A stretch of 30,144 nt of DNA from Cyclospora cayetanensis (taxonomy: Eukaryota > Apicomplexa > Conoidasida > Eucoccidiorida > Eimeriidae). A program made the position numbers and the translations under genes. Below the pieces are notes generated by a model. It saw only the letters and a list, made by a program, of their open reading frames with translations. It had not been told where the DNA came from and ran no database searches. The stretch lies in assembly GCF_002999335.1 (NCBI RefSeq), contig NW_020312246.1, positions 1 through 30,144 of the forward strand, written 5' to 3'. This document shows positions 11,166 to 22,566 of the stretch, piece after piece (positions within the stretch are counted from its first letter, which is position 1; every line of letters begins with the position of its first letter).

Positions 11166-11985
11166 TAAGGTCATCAGGTCTGGTAAAGTCGGGGACTTGG
11201 GCAAACCGTATAGTCGACCAGCCGCGTTTTAAGTTTTTCACAGCGGACGTATGCGGTGGGACCCAGGAAGTGTCATATGCTTCGAGCGGCCATGCGACGA
11301 CGGCGAACTCGGGCGTCACGAATGTGCGCCATGTTTGGCAGTCCCGAAGGACTGTTGCACCTGCGTCTCGTGCGGTGGTAGCTCTGAACAGATTAAAATT
11401 GCATGATGTCTCCAGCTGAGCCCTTAACTTCCGGCCCGCCGATGGTGTAGCCAAAGTACTCGAACTCCTGCTTTCGTACCTTGTAAGTTCTGAACTGGTA
11501 GTACAGAGATATTACTAGGAGGTGCTCAGCAATAGCCATAACGGCTGCACGTGAGAGACTGGGTTCACACTCTATATACGAATGTCGTCAAAAGAGGCAA
11601 CTACTCATTGGGCCAACACTATTTGGAGAAATGCATTGATATTAATCTTCGTCAAGGCGCGTGCATCTTGGATACCGAACTACATCACCTGAAGTTCAAA
11701 GAGACGCATTACTTAACAGAAATCAGTCTGCTACCTGTCCGGATTTGGTGCAAACCTTATCTGAAAAAGACCGGCTTCTATGGAAAGCGTCGAAAAATTT
11801 AGCGCGGCACCCAGCACTTCACGGGTAGTGTGTAGCAATCGCACTATGGAGTTCACGTTAATCAGCAGGGAGGTTCGTAGTCTCGCCGATACATATATTT
11901 GGCTATCAACAGGACGCTTTGAAGTCAGCCCCTTTGCACGGCAACTGGTAAGAAGACGTCTTTTGGCTCGACGGGAGACCAGCAC
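11166..11985 (-). pseudogene. Reverse transcriptase remnant of relic 1
   Basis: Motifs run in order on the minus strand. LTSCRAKGLTSKRPVDSQ (about 11,950) resembles the fingers segment LL.KG.IRPS.SP. HTTREVLGAALNFSTLSIEAG and FQIRFAPNPDR (about 11,830-11,732) are RT motif A, with the first catalytic Asp changed (LD to LS). FELQVM*FGIQDA (about 11,700-11,662) is motif B (VMPFGL.NAP), with a stop where Pro should be. VVASFDDI (11,604-11,581) is the catalytic F/Y-x-DD box with both Asp kept. A frameshift follows, then AEHLLVISLYYQFRTYK and EYFGYTIGG. CQTWRTF and AVVAWPL (about 11,340-11,280) form the connection, and AQVPDFTRP (about 11,200) is the RT/RNase H boundary. The separations (motif B to FDD about 37, FDD to connection about 84 residues) agree with Ty3/gypsy RT. 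Several stops and frame changes make it non-functional. Confidence 0.87.
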
Positions 11986-12199
11986 CTGCGACGGTAGTTT
12001 CTAAGCTTAATCTAACTGGAATGCAAAACCCATATACGTGTGATTAGCAGTGCACTAGGCCACACCGACGCTCTGTGGGCCTCGCCCACCTCCGGCAAAG
12101 TGGGGGGGGTTCGCGAGTTGAGACAGTTGAACCGAGAGTACGCTGATGCTCAACGAACACAGAGCAAAACCCCCTGAAAGCGTTTAAAAAGCGAATCCA

Positions 12200-12505
12200 C
12201 CGCTTCATTCACAGGAGCAGGTATCGTGAGAACAGAATCGAGGACTGCAATGCCAACTAGAGCTTTGCAGTGCTGGTGGGCGCCTGCTGAAGTGCGGCTG
12301 GTGATACGAATGCATTTGGCTTTAGGAATGGCTTGTAGCGCTCAGAAGGCGGTTGCGGTAAAGCTAATGCCTCCGCAATCGACATGAGAGCAACCTGTTG
12401 GGCAAGAGCATCGTATGCCTGGTTTGCTGTAGTTTCTGAGTAAGTCCTGGAGGTGAGGTTACGTGCCTCCAGCGAACCCCTCCCGCAGCAGCATTGGCAG
12501 GTCAC
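12200..12505 (-). pseudogene. Possible nucleocapsid zinc knuckle and protease remnant
   Basis: In the position expected between gag and RT, the minus-strand frame 12505-12257 begins TCQCCCGRGSLEARNLTS. This resembles a retroviral-type CCHC knuckle (C..CG..GH.AR.C), with His replaced by Ser and the last Cys by Leu. About 250 bases further, in another frame, AVLDSVLT (Asp codon at 12,239-12,237) lies where an aspartic protease would have its LxDSGAT box; Gly-Ala are replaced by Val-Leu. Both matches are short and would not stand alone; position and order are their main support. The distance from the protease-like box to the RT (about 97 residues) is shorter than usual, so a deletion is implied if the reading is right. 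Confidence 0.3.
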
Positions 12506-13637
12506 ACCAGTGGAACTTCACATCTCCAAGGAACGTATATGAACAGAAGTACCATTATATCTGATATCTGCTAAGCCAGAATAGCCTCAATAAAGTCACA
12601 TGTAAGAGGGTCTACCAGGTATTCACCCTAAAATAATATGCCCACCACATAGATGGCCACGTAGTAATAAGATTTATTTGCGAGCTTTGCCTGCTAGCCG
12701 AGTTACAGCCACCCTCGTGACGTGGGAAGCCGTCATCCAGGACCAGGCGCTGCACCAGTGCTGAGCTAATCAGGCGTCTGGATACTCCCTTGTATTACAG
12801 CGCTTCATGCTGGTGCTCCACTATGCCGAGAAACAACTCTGCTATGCGCCTGGTGACACATAGTAGCTCACAAGCGTCAATGACATTTCCAGGCTACCGT
12901 CTGCTCATCCTCACCTTCGAATACTGTACAGTGATCCCCGTTAACACGACTGCCTGCTTTCGTCTCTGACGTACTTCCATCTATGCGTTGATAGCCCTTA
13001 GTCCTATATCTCCAAGCTTCGGTTCATCATACCCTAGTAAACACAATTTAGTTAGACATACCAATGGCATTTCTGCTTTGGTCTCCCTGGTTCCTTCTCG
13101 GTCTATCCTCTGGGAACACAGACGTTGCCTTCAGTCTGGCGAGACTAGGGTGGTGTTGGGTCCGTTGGCGACGGAACATATTAATTCATGCGCAGCATGG
13201 TTGCTCTAGTGATTGCGTCTACCATTACTTTGGTGCTCGACAAATTGAAGGCTTTTGTTTTTTGTCCGCGCTAAATGGTGCCCTGATGAGTGGCTCTTCC
13301 CTGGATGGCTCACGCTGAGCAATCGGCGCCACCGTAGTCCTTGCCTCTATGATTGCGGCACAACTCTCCTAAAATTCACTAAACGCGATTCCGCAGCAAT
13401 CATTTTTTTCCAAACTGTCCTGTGTTATTGCGTAGCAGAGGCCTCATCGGTCCGTTCTCGTTGATCCTCCTCGGTCGAGGCTTGCCCGCATCTTTCGCTA
13501 CAAATTTCAACGTAGTGTCATTGAGTACTCGCTCGTCTATTTCGGGTCCCCCCTGTTAATTCTGGCGTCGCACATCTCCTATGTGATGACAGTATCCGCA
13601 GCATCCTGCGCACAACTGGTACCAAGGGTCTTTGACT

Positions 13638-14364
13638 TCAAAACGTAGCTGCAGCGTCCTTTGAATCAAGGAGCGCTTTGTGTCGTTCATTTTGTGTTTC
13701 TTCTGACAGGCTGGCTAAGTATTTGCCAAAGGCATCTTCGGACTGTGACACAATGCCCTGGTAAACAAGCAGTAAAGGCCCCACAAAGTATATATCATGA
13801 TCTATCTTGTTTTGGGCCAGTTTAACCTTCACCCCTCGTCTATTCCTACGAAAGTGCCTCAAGAGGTGTTTTCCTAGGGGAACTTTTCAATCCTCCATAT
13901 TCGTCCCGGTATACCCAGGATTAGCCAATAGTGCAATGAAAGACGCTTTAGGTGCTTTCAGTGTCCCACTGAGTAAGTTTGGTTCCTCCCTCTAGAAGGT
14001 ATGTCGCTATCATGTTCAAGAAATCTTACATACCACTTCCGTCTTCGTGTACGAGAGACTGACAAGGGAATGGACTCATTGGATTTGCTCTCATCTCAAC
14101 GAATTGCCTCTGTAGACTCGCTAACTCCACCTCTGAGTGGGCAATAACTTTCAATTGATCCTTTTCTAACCTTTCAATGAAATCAGATAATAGTAGACGC
14201 CGGTTCTCCAGCAGTGTAAACGTTAAGATAGAAAATTTTGTTAGCTTCTTTAAACGGCTTGATATCGTCCCTCTACGTTTTTGTGAAGCCCGTGCTGACT
14301 CCCCAAGTGGCTCTGTACTGGACAATACAAAAGTGCTGCCCCTTCCCGTGGCCAATGTGATCAA
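13638..14364 (-). pseudogene. Gag-like coding remnant of relic 1 (tentative)
   Basis: Two minus-strand frames (14364-14026 and 13862-13638) can be bridged through 13,979-13,863 by stretches that also read as protein, including LKAPKASFIALLANPGYTG followed by one stop. The first frame has a charged, leucine-rich helical region (ENRRLLLSDFIERLEKDQLK, then a Glu/Gln-rich segment). The second has SQSEDAFGKYLASLSEETQ, also helical. Gag proteins diverge too fast to be recognised by motif, so the assignment rests on position upstream of the pol pieces on the same strand and on helical, charged character. It could equally be an unrelated decayed gene. Confidence 0.3.
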
Positions 14365-16775
14365 AACTCTAAAGCGCCCGAGGTAGAGGGTAAAGTAGAG
14401 ATATGATATGCGACACCGCGCGCTGTACAGACGCAGTCAAACTCGTGCAATCCAGGCCCATTAAGCTTCAAAGCATCGATCGTAACAAAGCCTTGATACG
14501 TAGTGTCCAGTTCTACTCACCACCTGCCAAACACGGCAAGACGTCTTGAAGACGGCCTCGAAAATCGAAGGTTGCAGGCAACCTCTCCTCAAGCGTCCGC
14601 TCACGAAAGAGTATCAAAGACTGAACTGCACTGCATTGCCGCAGTAGCAGTGCTAAACCACTCGTCATGCACGTGAGACCTTGGAACTGAAAACCAAAGC
14701 TTTGTGCTCTACAATACCGACTACCAGCTCTTCACATATTTCCCCTCAGATCTAAGTAGAAATTCTCAAGGCCAGCACCCGCTTCTGTCGCTGACTAACT
14801 TGTCACCTTTCACCGATCAATGCGTTTGATATGAGAAAAAATTTGCGACGAAACTGGGAAGCGGACTCGAAGAGACTCAGTTGTGAATGCTGCCACAGCA
14901 CAGTCACCAAGTACTAAGAGGAAATTCTTAAGTGGTTATTTATCTTTGTTGTTGTGCTTTGGAAGCTGAAAACATATACTTATTGCCCTAAAGCACGTTA
15001 CGTTAATGTTTCACTAGAGAGGGCTGCAGTGCATGGCAAGAGCCACCAGTTTCGGGGAGGCCGCTTGATTTCCTCGTCATGCAACTTCTCCGTTTGCTTG
15101 CGCTTCCCATCCCTGTATTGTTGACCGCATTATACTTGCCTCTTCCGTTCCTACTGATGTTGGTAGGTGCATATGTTGCTCATGATGCGCCCATTTCAAA
15201 CAGGCATTTCTACATATGTAGAAGCCTCTAAGGGCTGTCTTGTATGAATAGCAAGGCAATCGCTTGTTAATCTACGCTTTTGGAGCCCACCAAGTTGGCC
15301 ATGGACCACTGTTTGCCGTTTCAGATAGGCGCGGTGCCGATACATAGATCAGGAATCACGTGATTGTTCTGTGAGGTTCTGAAGCTGATTAGTCGTGCAG
15401 ATAAGCGCTGTATAATATGACCTATTGCAGTATGACGAAACAAGGCCTGCAGCGTGTTTCTAGTGTACGAAAATTTTTAGGACACAGTAACGTGAGTATG
15501 AAAATCACAAATTTACATCGAACCGCTAGGAGTCAGAGACAATGTACCACACCAAGGCAACACGTAAACGCACTCACTGTGCCAAAGCACTTTTAAATGC
15601 TGAGGTCGCGTATACGCAAAGATAAAAGAAGGGCTCTTCGACTAGCCCTGAAATCAACTGTTGCCAGTTTCAACTAACTTGAGGCGGAGGATGTATTTCC
15701 TGCTGCCCCTGCAACAATCCATCGTCCCCTTTTATAACCACACAGAACGTGCACTTTTAGAGCAAGCAGCATGAGATTGTTTACAATACTGATAATTTCT
15801 CCTCATTACATCAGAGATGCAAAATTAGAGAGCACAACAGGCGTGGTCCCAGCAAAAGCTTGTCTACTTAGTAAACGAATTTGGTGCACACAAGAATGTA
15901 CATGCTATTTTCACACTTGCATTAAGGTGTGCAAAGCACTACTGATAAGCAGACTTGCTGGTGTACACACATCTACGCAAAGCGGGCTCTGCATCCAAGC
16001 ACCACCTTCTTTACAAGTTCGCACATTTAGTCCGCAGATACTGTAAAACAAACAAGGTGATTCAGCGCACTTTTCATTCATTTTCCACAGGCAAATAGAT
16101 GTTTGCATCATTTGCAGAGGATATGATGCCTCAATAATCGAGCAGCACGGTTACAGATGCGGCCGCTATACACGCCTTCAGCACGCAGCATCTGCGGTTT
16201 TCGGAAAGGCCACAAAGCCTTCAGCGAACGTACGCTTAGCCTTTTCCAACCATGCTTACCTTCGAGTATACCAACGCTATGCATTATATCCGTAGGGTCT
16301 GATGCTCTTGGAGAATACTGCTAAAATGCCTTTTGCCTAGAAGCTGATTGCATACTGATCGGAATTGTGCATGGTGAGATTCCCATATGGAGCCTTTTTT
16401 GTCAGTGGGGGTGGCGCTGGCGGTTCGGACAAGAAGTGGATTACGCTACTGGGTCACTTAAAGGCTTGCATTGCTCAGCCATTTGTCAGTAAAGTGCCAA
16501 GCAAAACTATGTCCTCAACATGTGATTGATGCTGGAACAGTGCTGCACGCTCACCAGCAACGCTAGGCGCACCTCCAACGTGCTGGAACATTAGGTTTGG
16601 TGCAAGAAATCATATTCATTTGCTCCTGAGTGTCATGAAAATGCAATTTGTCAAGCCCTCAAGCCTGAATAAAACCTGGAAATCAACAAGGTAACTATAT
16701 TCGTAGCACTATGCCAATGGCGTACACGTACATTACACCAGTGGAGGAGCCAATCAGTTGCGCTCAGCAATGTGC
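14365..16775. other. Unassigned stretch
   Basis: Short open frames only (up to 91 codons, 15771-16046 plus), with no recognised motifs and no tandem repeat. The integrase of the minus-strand relic at 16,776-17,638 would have lain around 15,500-16,700, but I could not read it. The 5' LTR of the 9.6-14.4 kb element, if any survives, should be in the first part of this stretch. Confidence 0.4.
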
Positions 16776-17638
16776 TTACACGTTAGAGCAAACCAAGCGT
16801 ATGGCCCTCTTGTGGCTTGACACAAAGATCCACAGCGTTGCGGTTCCACCGTGAGGCATGCAAAATAACAAGCCATATTGCATTTTTTGAAGCGTTCTTC
16901 TACCGATTAATATTGTAATCGGTGTGTCGTAGATAGAATGTGCACAAAAGATATATCTATCTAAATTACAGCGGCTCGCAGTCTGTATGCTTGAAAAACC
17001 ACACGGTCGCATGTGCTGATCCGGCTAATAAGAATAATAAAAGCCTCATTTATGTGTCTGTTTGCAAAGGTATAGGCAAGCATAGTCTTTCTCCTCCATC
17101 CCACGGGTAATGTGTCCTTTCTGTAGATGTAAAGTACTGAAACTGAATAGAAGAGATGATGCTGTAAAAGCGGTACAGCAAGGAGTGAAAGGTCCACTAG
17201 TCTACTGACATACGGGCGAGCAACAAGCAAATACTTCATGGAATGATGCGTGTGGAATGCTTGTAGACGCTGTAAATCTCTTACGGGCCTTTGCAGATGC
17301 TCCACAAACAATCGGAAACCACGTATCCGTACTGAGTTCGAGACGACCCTGCTCAAATTATGAATAAACCTGAGACACGTCGGAGCCGCAGGACATATGC
17401 AGCGAAAGCACATTGCCTGTTAACGTGCTAAATAGGCTCACACTGGTGCGCGACCTAGCTGTGGCCCAACAACTGAAGCCCCGCCCGTCGTAGAGTTAAG
17501 CGAATAATAGAGATAAGTTTCCAACCATCTTGTTCTGATCTCTAGCTTCGAGTGAGGACAGGCGCTGAGCTTAAAGGTTTTCGGCATTCCATAACTGTGT
17601 TGCTGGCACCAAAACATGCACTGGAGAAAATTGTACAT
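16776..17638 (-). pseudogene. Decayed Ty3/gypsy RT-RNase H relic (relic 3)
   Basis: The 150-codon minus-strand frame 17413-16961 contains LRFIHNLS (like FLGH..S), then QRPVRDLQRLQAF (about 17,290), matching the P..VRDLQ.FLGL segment. KYLLVARPYVSRLVDL and LLAVPL (about 17,173) match the NYYR.F......L..PL connection. LAYTFANR and FIILISRISTCDRVVFQ (17,041-16,991) align residue for residue with F.L..DAS..G.G.V.FQ of RNase H. The overlapping frame 17012-16776 continues with DTPITILIGRRTLQK and ATLW (about 16,832), like PIT..S..L.....NY.....E..A..W. Spacing from PL to the FIIL segment is 44 residues, as in the family. Upstream, 17638-17438 has YLYYSLNST (about 17,515), possibly the worn Y-x-DD box, but this part is weaker. 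The catalytic Asp residues are lost. Confidence 0.55.
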
Positions 17639-20429
17639 CTAGGGAAGAGGCCGGCGAATTCACCAGGTAGGATACTATGCTTAACAAAAGTAGAAGAGCC
17701 CTGTAAAATTCTAGGAAGACCTCGGAAATTATGTGCAACCCCGGTAGCACGTGAACCTCTGCTGGAGTAAGCAACAACGTGCAGGCCGTCCTATCTGTAA
17801 CTGCTTCTACACGAATGATTGATTGCACCTATCACTGTCATAGCCTCGCCGTCACAACATCACACATCATTACTGCTCTTGTTAACATCACTGTTCCTCT
17901 CTGACCAATCATTGCTTCAGTCCTCTCAAGCGCACTTGGTCCAGCTGCCCCACTGGTGGACGAACTATAAACTACTCAGAAAATCGGTATTCTTTGCAAA
18001 TCTGTCGTTCACAATAAATTCACTGCACCGGCGGACGTTTTTTTTCCTGCAGTTCGTCTGCCGTCTGCTCCTACGTTCGCATTTCAAGATCTCGTTACTG
18101 CCCTGAACTAGAAAAGAGCTGTACGCACCTAAATTGCAACGCGTTATTGATGTCCTAATGCTAGGCCTCCTTGCTGAAGTTTGTAAACGCCTTACCGGTG
18201 TTGCGCATAAGCGTAAAAATGGAAGCCTCCCAGCTCACCGCGGCTAATCATGGTATGCATCTCAAAGCCCTGTATACATTATTACATTCGCATTCGAGGA
18301 ACATCGCATTTTCACGCAGTTGGCGGCTCATACTAAATTACCACAACACATGACACCGACTGACGCATAAACGCCTCTCAGAGATATGCATACAGTGTGA
18401 AGAAGTTGCTCACAAAACACAAAATTATTGGATTCGTATCCCGTTGCATTTGGTTTTCGTAACAAGTCAAAGAATATTTATTCGAAGTAAAACTTTACCT
18501 CGACGGTATAAATATGCATTCCTGCTGCAAACACATGTGCTAGCTTCAATAAGCCTATCGTATCCTCCCTGAGTCGTCTAAAAAAGGTATTCTAACTGGA
18601 TACACTCTTTCCTGGCCATGCAATGTGTAGAAGCGCACACACCTTGACTTTGAACCCAGGGCAGGCTCAAGTGTTTCAGGTACGGTGCAGCCACACCAAT
18701 ATACATCGCTTTTAGGGTCTCGAAGTATGAAGTATGCACACACCAAGCTTGTGAACTGGGAAACAACTGAGACTATCTTCAAACAAAAACCACAGAGCAA
18801 AGCTACGTCCGCAGGCACACCAGTCGTCTTCATGCCACATTCACGCATTCAACGCAAGGCCCAACCTCGAAAGGAAAACCCGAAATACAGCACAGATGTG
18901 GTGCAGACGTCTGCACAAACGCACGACTGTCAACATCAAGAAGACCAGCACCACCACTATTGACTGCGACACATCTGTCACTTCATGAATTCTGCTGCGC
19001 ACGGAAACCGATGAAGAGCAGCAAATCATACAGGAACTAGGGAAAACGCTCTTATCTTATTGCAAACATACTCAAAACCACAAACGCAGGCCGTAGTGGA
19101 GGCATACAACATCCATTACACAATAATTGCTGCCGCCTACCCGTACCAAAACCGTGCGTTGCAAGCGCAGCCTCACTCTGTGGATCGCCCCAAAGCAGCC
19201 GCGCATGAGCGACAGCGCGACATGACCACATATCCCGCATCAAAGCTAACAGCGGAATGTGAACAGCTGCAGCGGCTTCATGGTGGTCGAATCTTCTGAC
19301 CAGATTTGGCGCTAGAGTACATGCTGATCTTCGCTCGCGGGCACTGATCTTACATGTCACATTGACAGTTCCTGGAGATACACTTTGCGGAGGGTCTACA
19401 ATGCAGTCAGCATTTGACCATACACCAACCGAAGGCCGCTGGACATTAAAAACGGAATCTCAAGTGGTGACAAATGTCTATGCATACGAGGTGTGACCCG
19501 TGCTCAATGGGCTGCTACCGGCGGCTTTTCACATAAGGTCCTCAACTCCATGACTTCGAGTAGACTTCTAGTTCAGACTATTGCCGGAAATCTCTAGCCA
19601 TCCTGCACCAACGCGTACTAATGAGATTGTGTGCTATTGCTGCTTCTGAAGAGATGAGCATGGGTCCTGCGTGCGCTATGAGGCTTCAGATTGCCCACCG
19701 AGAATAAAACCTCCTGTCCAGAAGCCTCACTGGGTCAGAAGCAGCTAGTAGCAACAGCATATGCTAGCACCATGTTTATATGTTACACAGGTGCGCTCAT
19801 GCCTTTAGCTTATGACCAGACGCAGTGCAAACAAAATGTAATCAGAATCCTGCACAAGCGACAGACTAGCCCACAGCAGGCCGTCCTGAAGTGCGCACAA
19901 GAGCAAGTTAAATTAGGTGGGTAAATAGCACACAAACACAGAGATGATTTGTGATACTGTAATTTTGCATAGAATTAGCAAAAGGATACCATGTTAAATG
20001 CTACACATCTTTTCGCAACCCATTCCTTTGACGGTCGTCGTTACATCATGCGTCCAAACATAACTAGGCAAAAACATTGCTGGCAGGCTGAATACACGTA
20101 GAAAAGCCGCTGACAGCAGCCGCAGCTGCAGCACACTTTGGAGTTCTTCGAGTGCACTGAAGAGGAAGCACTTCTCTTACCCTTCAGCTAGAGCGAAAAC
20201 ATGGAACGAAACCGCAGCATACAAGTGCAAGCAGATATTCATTTCATCGGTACGGAGCCAGACCAATCGAACGGCAAAAACTTATGCGTAGCCGCCATAA
20301 TGGCAACCCATGCTGCTCAGAACACTCCCAACATGTAGTTACACATTTTGAGGACCTATGTTTACCCAAACACCTTATGTACCCTGCAAACGCTTGATAG
20401 CCCCAAAACCGATTCAGCGTGGATGCGTG
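17639..20429. other. Unassigned stretch before the satellite
   Basis: Open frames are short (up to 102 codons) and overlap on both strands; I recognised none. From about 18,700 rightward the top strand becomes noticeably A- and C-rich, like the satellite. Parts of 19,700-20,430 could be satellite sequence too old to align by eye, but I could not establish a register. Confidence 0.4.
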
Positions 20430-21672
20430 GGCACTAGACAATGTGAGCATGCTAGAACCACTCGACTGCTATCGGGAATGGGCATTAAAACTCCATACGC
20501 TGAAAACACATGAGTACTGCTCCAAAACTGAGCCAGGGAACAATATCCCACATTTAATAAGGCACCACTCCGGTTGGCTCCATAGTAGCATGTCCACTGC
20601 AATCTATGGTACGGATATTGGTCCTCTGAGCACATGCAACGCGACAAGACGACACGTGCACAGCTTTACTCAACAGACCCGCACATTTCAGCGCCTATCC
20701 TAGACACCGACGATTCCATAACGTCCTGCCTGAGTCACCTAAACGCACAAACGCCTGCGTGGCTAATCCGAAAAACCGGGAGCACAAATCTCAAGCGCCC
20801 GAGATGCCAAACAACACATAAGACACATTGCCGGCTTCTCCGGACCCACACCCAAACCGGATTTGGCTTGCACAACCACTTGCTGGATATCGCCAACGCA
20901 GACCGGCATTAGCAAATCCGCGCCATCAGAGCATATCCAGCACAATCTAAAACAGCGAAACTTCAAAGAACTACAGCCAGTCGAAGGTGCTCAGCCTCTG
21001 CAGAACCAGGATGCCGCTCGGTCCTCCAAGTGTTGCTTTCAGATTCTGCCACTGAAACAAGTGGATCTAAACACCCAAGTGAAACAGTTTTCTAGTGCAG
21101 TGAGCAGCCCACTGCTCCCCGTGCGACTGCACACAACAGTGCTAGCCATCCCACTGCAGCACACAAGCTAGGTGCTGGCCTAAGCCTACGTCAATTAGCT
21201 GCAGGAAAAATCACCATTTGTACCCCACATCTGTGGACGCAGAGAGCGTGCTTCCTGAGTCATGCAGCGTGTAAATGTCCACCAGACTCCATATCAATAA
21301 CGCATCAAAGCGGTAGCAAGTGCTAGTCTATGTGCTCGTGCTAGAACCACTCTAGTCTCATGAGCCAACGAGGAGGGAGAGTTCATAAGCTGAAACAACT
21401 GACCGCTTCTCCAAACACACGCCACAGGACAAATCTCCACATCGTACGAAGCGCTAATTCCGCATAGCCCATACTCGCATAAAAAAATATATTACCGCCA
21501 TTGATATTGTTGCTTTGAGCACATGGAATACGACACGACGACACCAACGCAGATTAAAGCACAGGAAACGTACTGCCACTGGCGTCCAGACGACCTGCCA
21601 ACTTAGCATCGCCCTGCCACAATCGCTTAAACGCAGGGACACCTGCGGGTCTCCAGTCACACTCCGCACCAC
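20430..21672. repeat. Diverged satellite copy at the array edge (unit A)
   Basis: Homology is recognisable from about 20,443 (gagcatgctagaacc, compare 21,330) through ctgagcacatgcaacgcgac, caaacaacac at 20,808 and cttgctggatatcgccaacg near 20,880. The register matches the next copy at 887 bp. Substitutions are far more numerous than between inner copies, especially left of 20,800; right of about 20,880 similarity rises quickly. Weak similarity may extend left to about 20,330. Confidence 0.8.
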
Positions 21673-22566
21673 ATGTCTAAAGGACCAGTGGTACCAAACA
21701 ACACCTACAATACAATTCCGGCTTGTGCTAATCCAAAGCCATTCCACACTGGCCTTGCATAACCCACTTGCCGGACACCGCCAACGCAGAACGGCATTAG
21801 CAAATGTACACCATCCGAGCATATCCAGCACAATCTAGAACAGCCAAACATCAAAGAACTCCAGCCACTGGGAGGAGCTTAGGCTCTCATGAACAAAGAT
21901 GCCGCTCGGTCCTCCAATTGTCACTTTCAGATTCGGCCACTTCAATAGCTCATAAGGGAGCATCCAAGTGAAACACACTTTGCATGCAGGGTGCAGCCTA
22001 CTCCTCCCCATAGGGCTGCACATAACAACAGTGCTAGCCATACCACTGCAACACACAACCTAGGTGCTGGCCTGAGGCTACATGCATTAGCTACAACAAA
22101 AAGCACATCCTACACCCCACACCTTTGCATGCAACGAGCGCACTTCCTGAGTCATGCAGCGTGCAAATGCTCACCAGCCTCCATATCAATAACGAATCAA
22201 AGCGACAGCAAGTGCTAGCAGATGTGCCCATGCTAGAAACACTCTAGTCTTACGGGCCAACGACCAAGGCAACTTAATAAGCTAAAAACAACTGACCACT
22301 TATCCATCCAAATGCCATGGGAAAAGCCTCGACATCTTATAAAGCACCTATTGCGCTTAGCCCCATACTCACATAAGCGATTCTATTGCTGCTGCTGATA
22401 TTGCTGCTGTGAGCACATGGAATACGACACGAAGACACCAACGCAGATTAAAGCACAGGAACCGTACTGTCACTGACGTCCAGACGACCTGCCAACTCAG
22501 CATCCTCCTGCCACAGTCGCCTAAACGCAAAGACGCCTGCCAGTCTCCAGTCACACTCCGAGCCAG
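21673..22566. repeat. Satellite unit B, 894 bp
   Basis: Phase is set at atgtctaaagg. The part near 21,700-21,760 (tacaatacaattccggc) is diverged from the other copies. The GCATGC element at 22,124-22,135 reads tttgcatgcaac, one change from the full palindrome. Confidence 0.9.

Larger units (their letters stand above)
9637..14364 (-). mobile_element. Decayed Ty3/gypsy LTR retrotransposon (relic 1)
   Basis: Reading from 14,364 down to 9,637 on the minus strand, coding remnants appear in the order gag-like, zinc-knuckle/protease-like, reverse transcriptase, RNase H, integrase. RT before integrase is the Ty3/gypsy (Metaviridae-type) order; in Ty1/copia the integrase comes first. The RT, RNase H and integrase pieces are convincing; gag and protease are tentative. 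The roughly 4.7-kb span fits an internal region of this class. All pieces are broken by stops and frameshifts spread over three frames, so the copy is long dead. I did not find flanking LTRs, a primer-binding site or a target-site duplication. Such elements integrate by their own integrase; subtelomeric chromatin is a common refuge for them. Confidence 0.75.

Noticed and set aside
7800..16700. LTR pair flanking the 9.6-14.4 kb element
   Set aside because: I looked for matching blocks between about 8-9.6 kb and 14.4-16 kb and found none by eye; a dot plot would be needed to find decayed LTRs.
18555..19360. Overlapping open frames of about 80-102 codons on both strands near 19 kb
   Set aside because: Lengths are as expected by chance, the frames shadow each other on opposite strands, and no motif was recognised.
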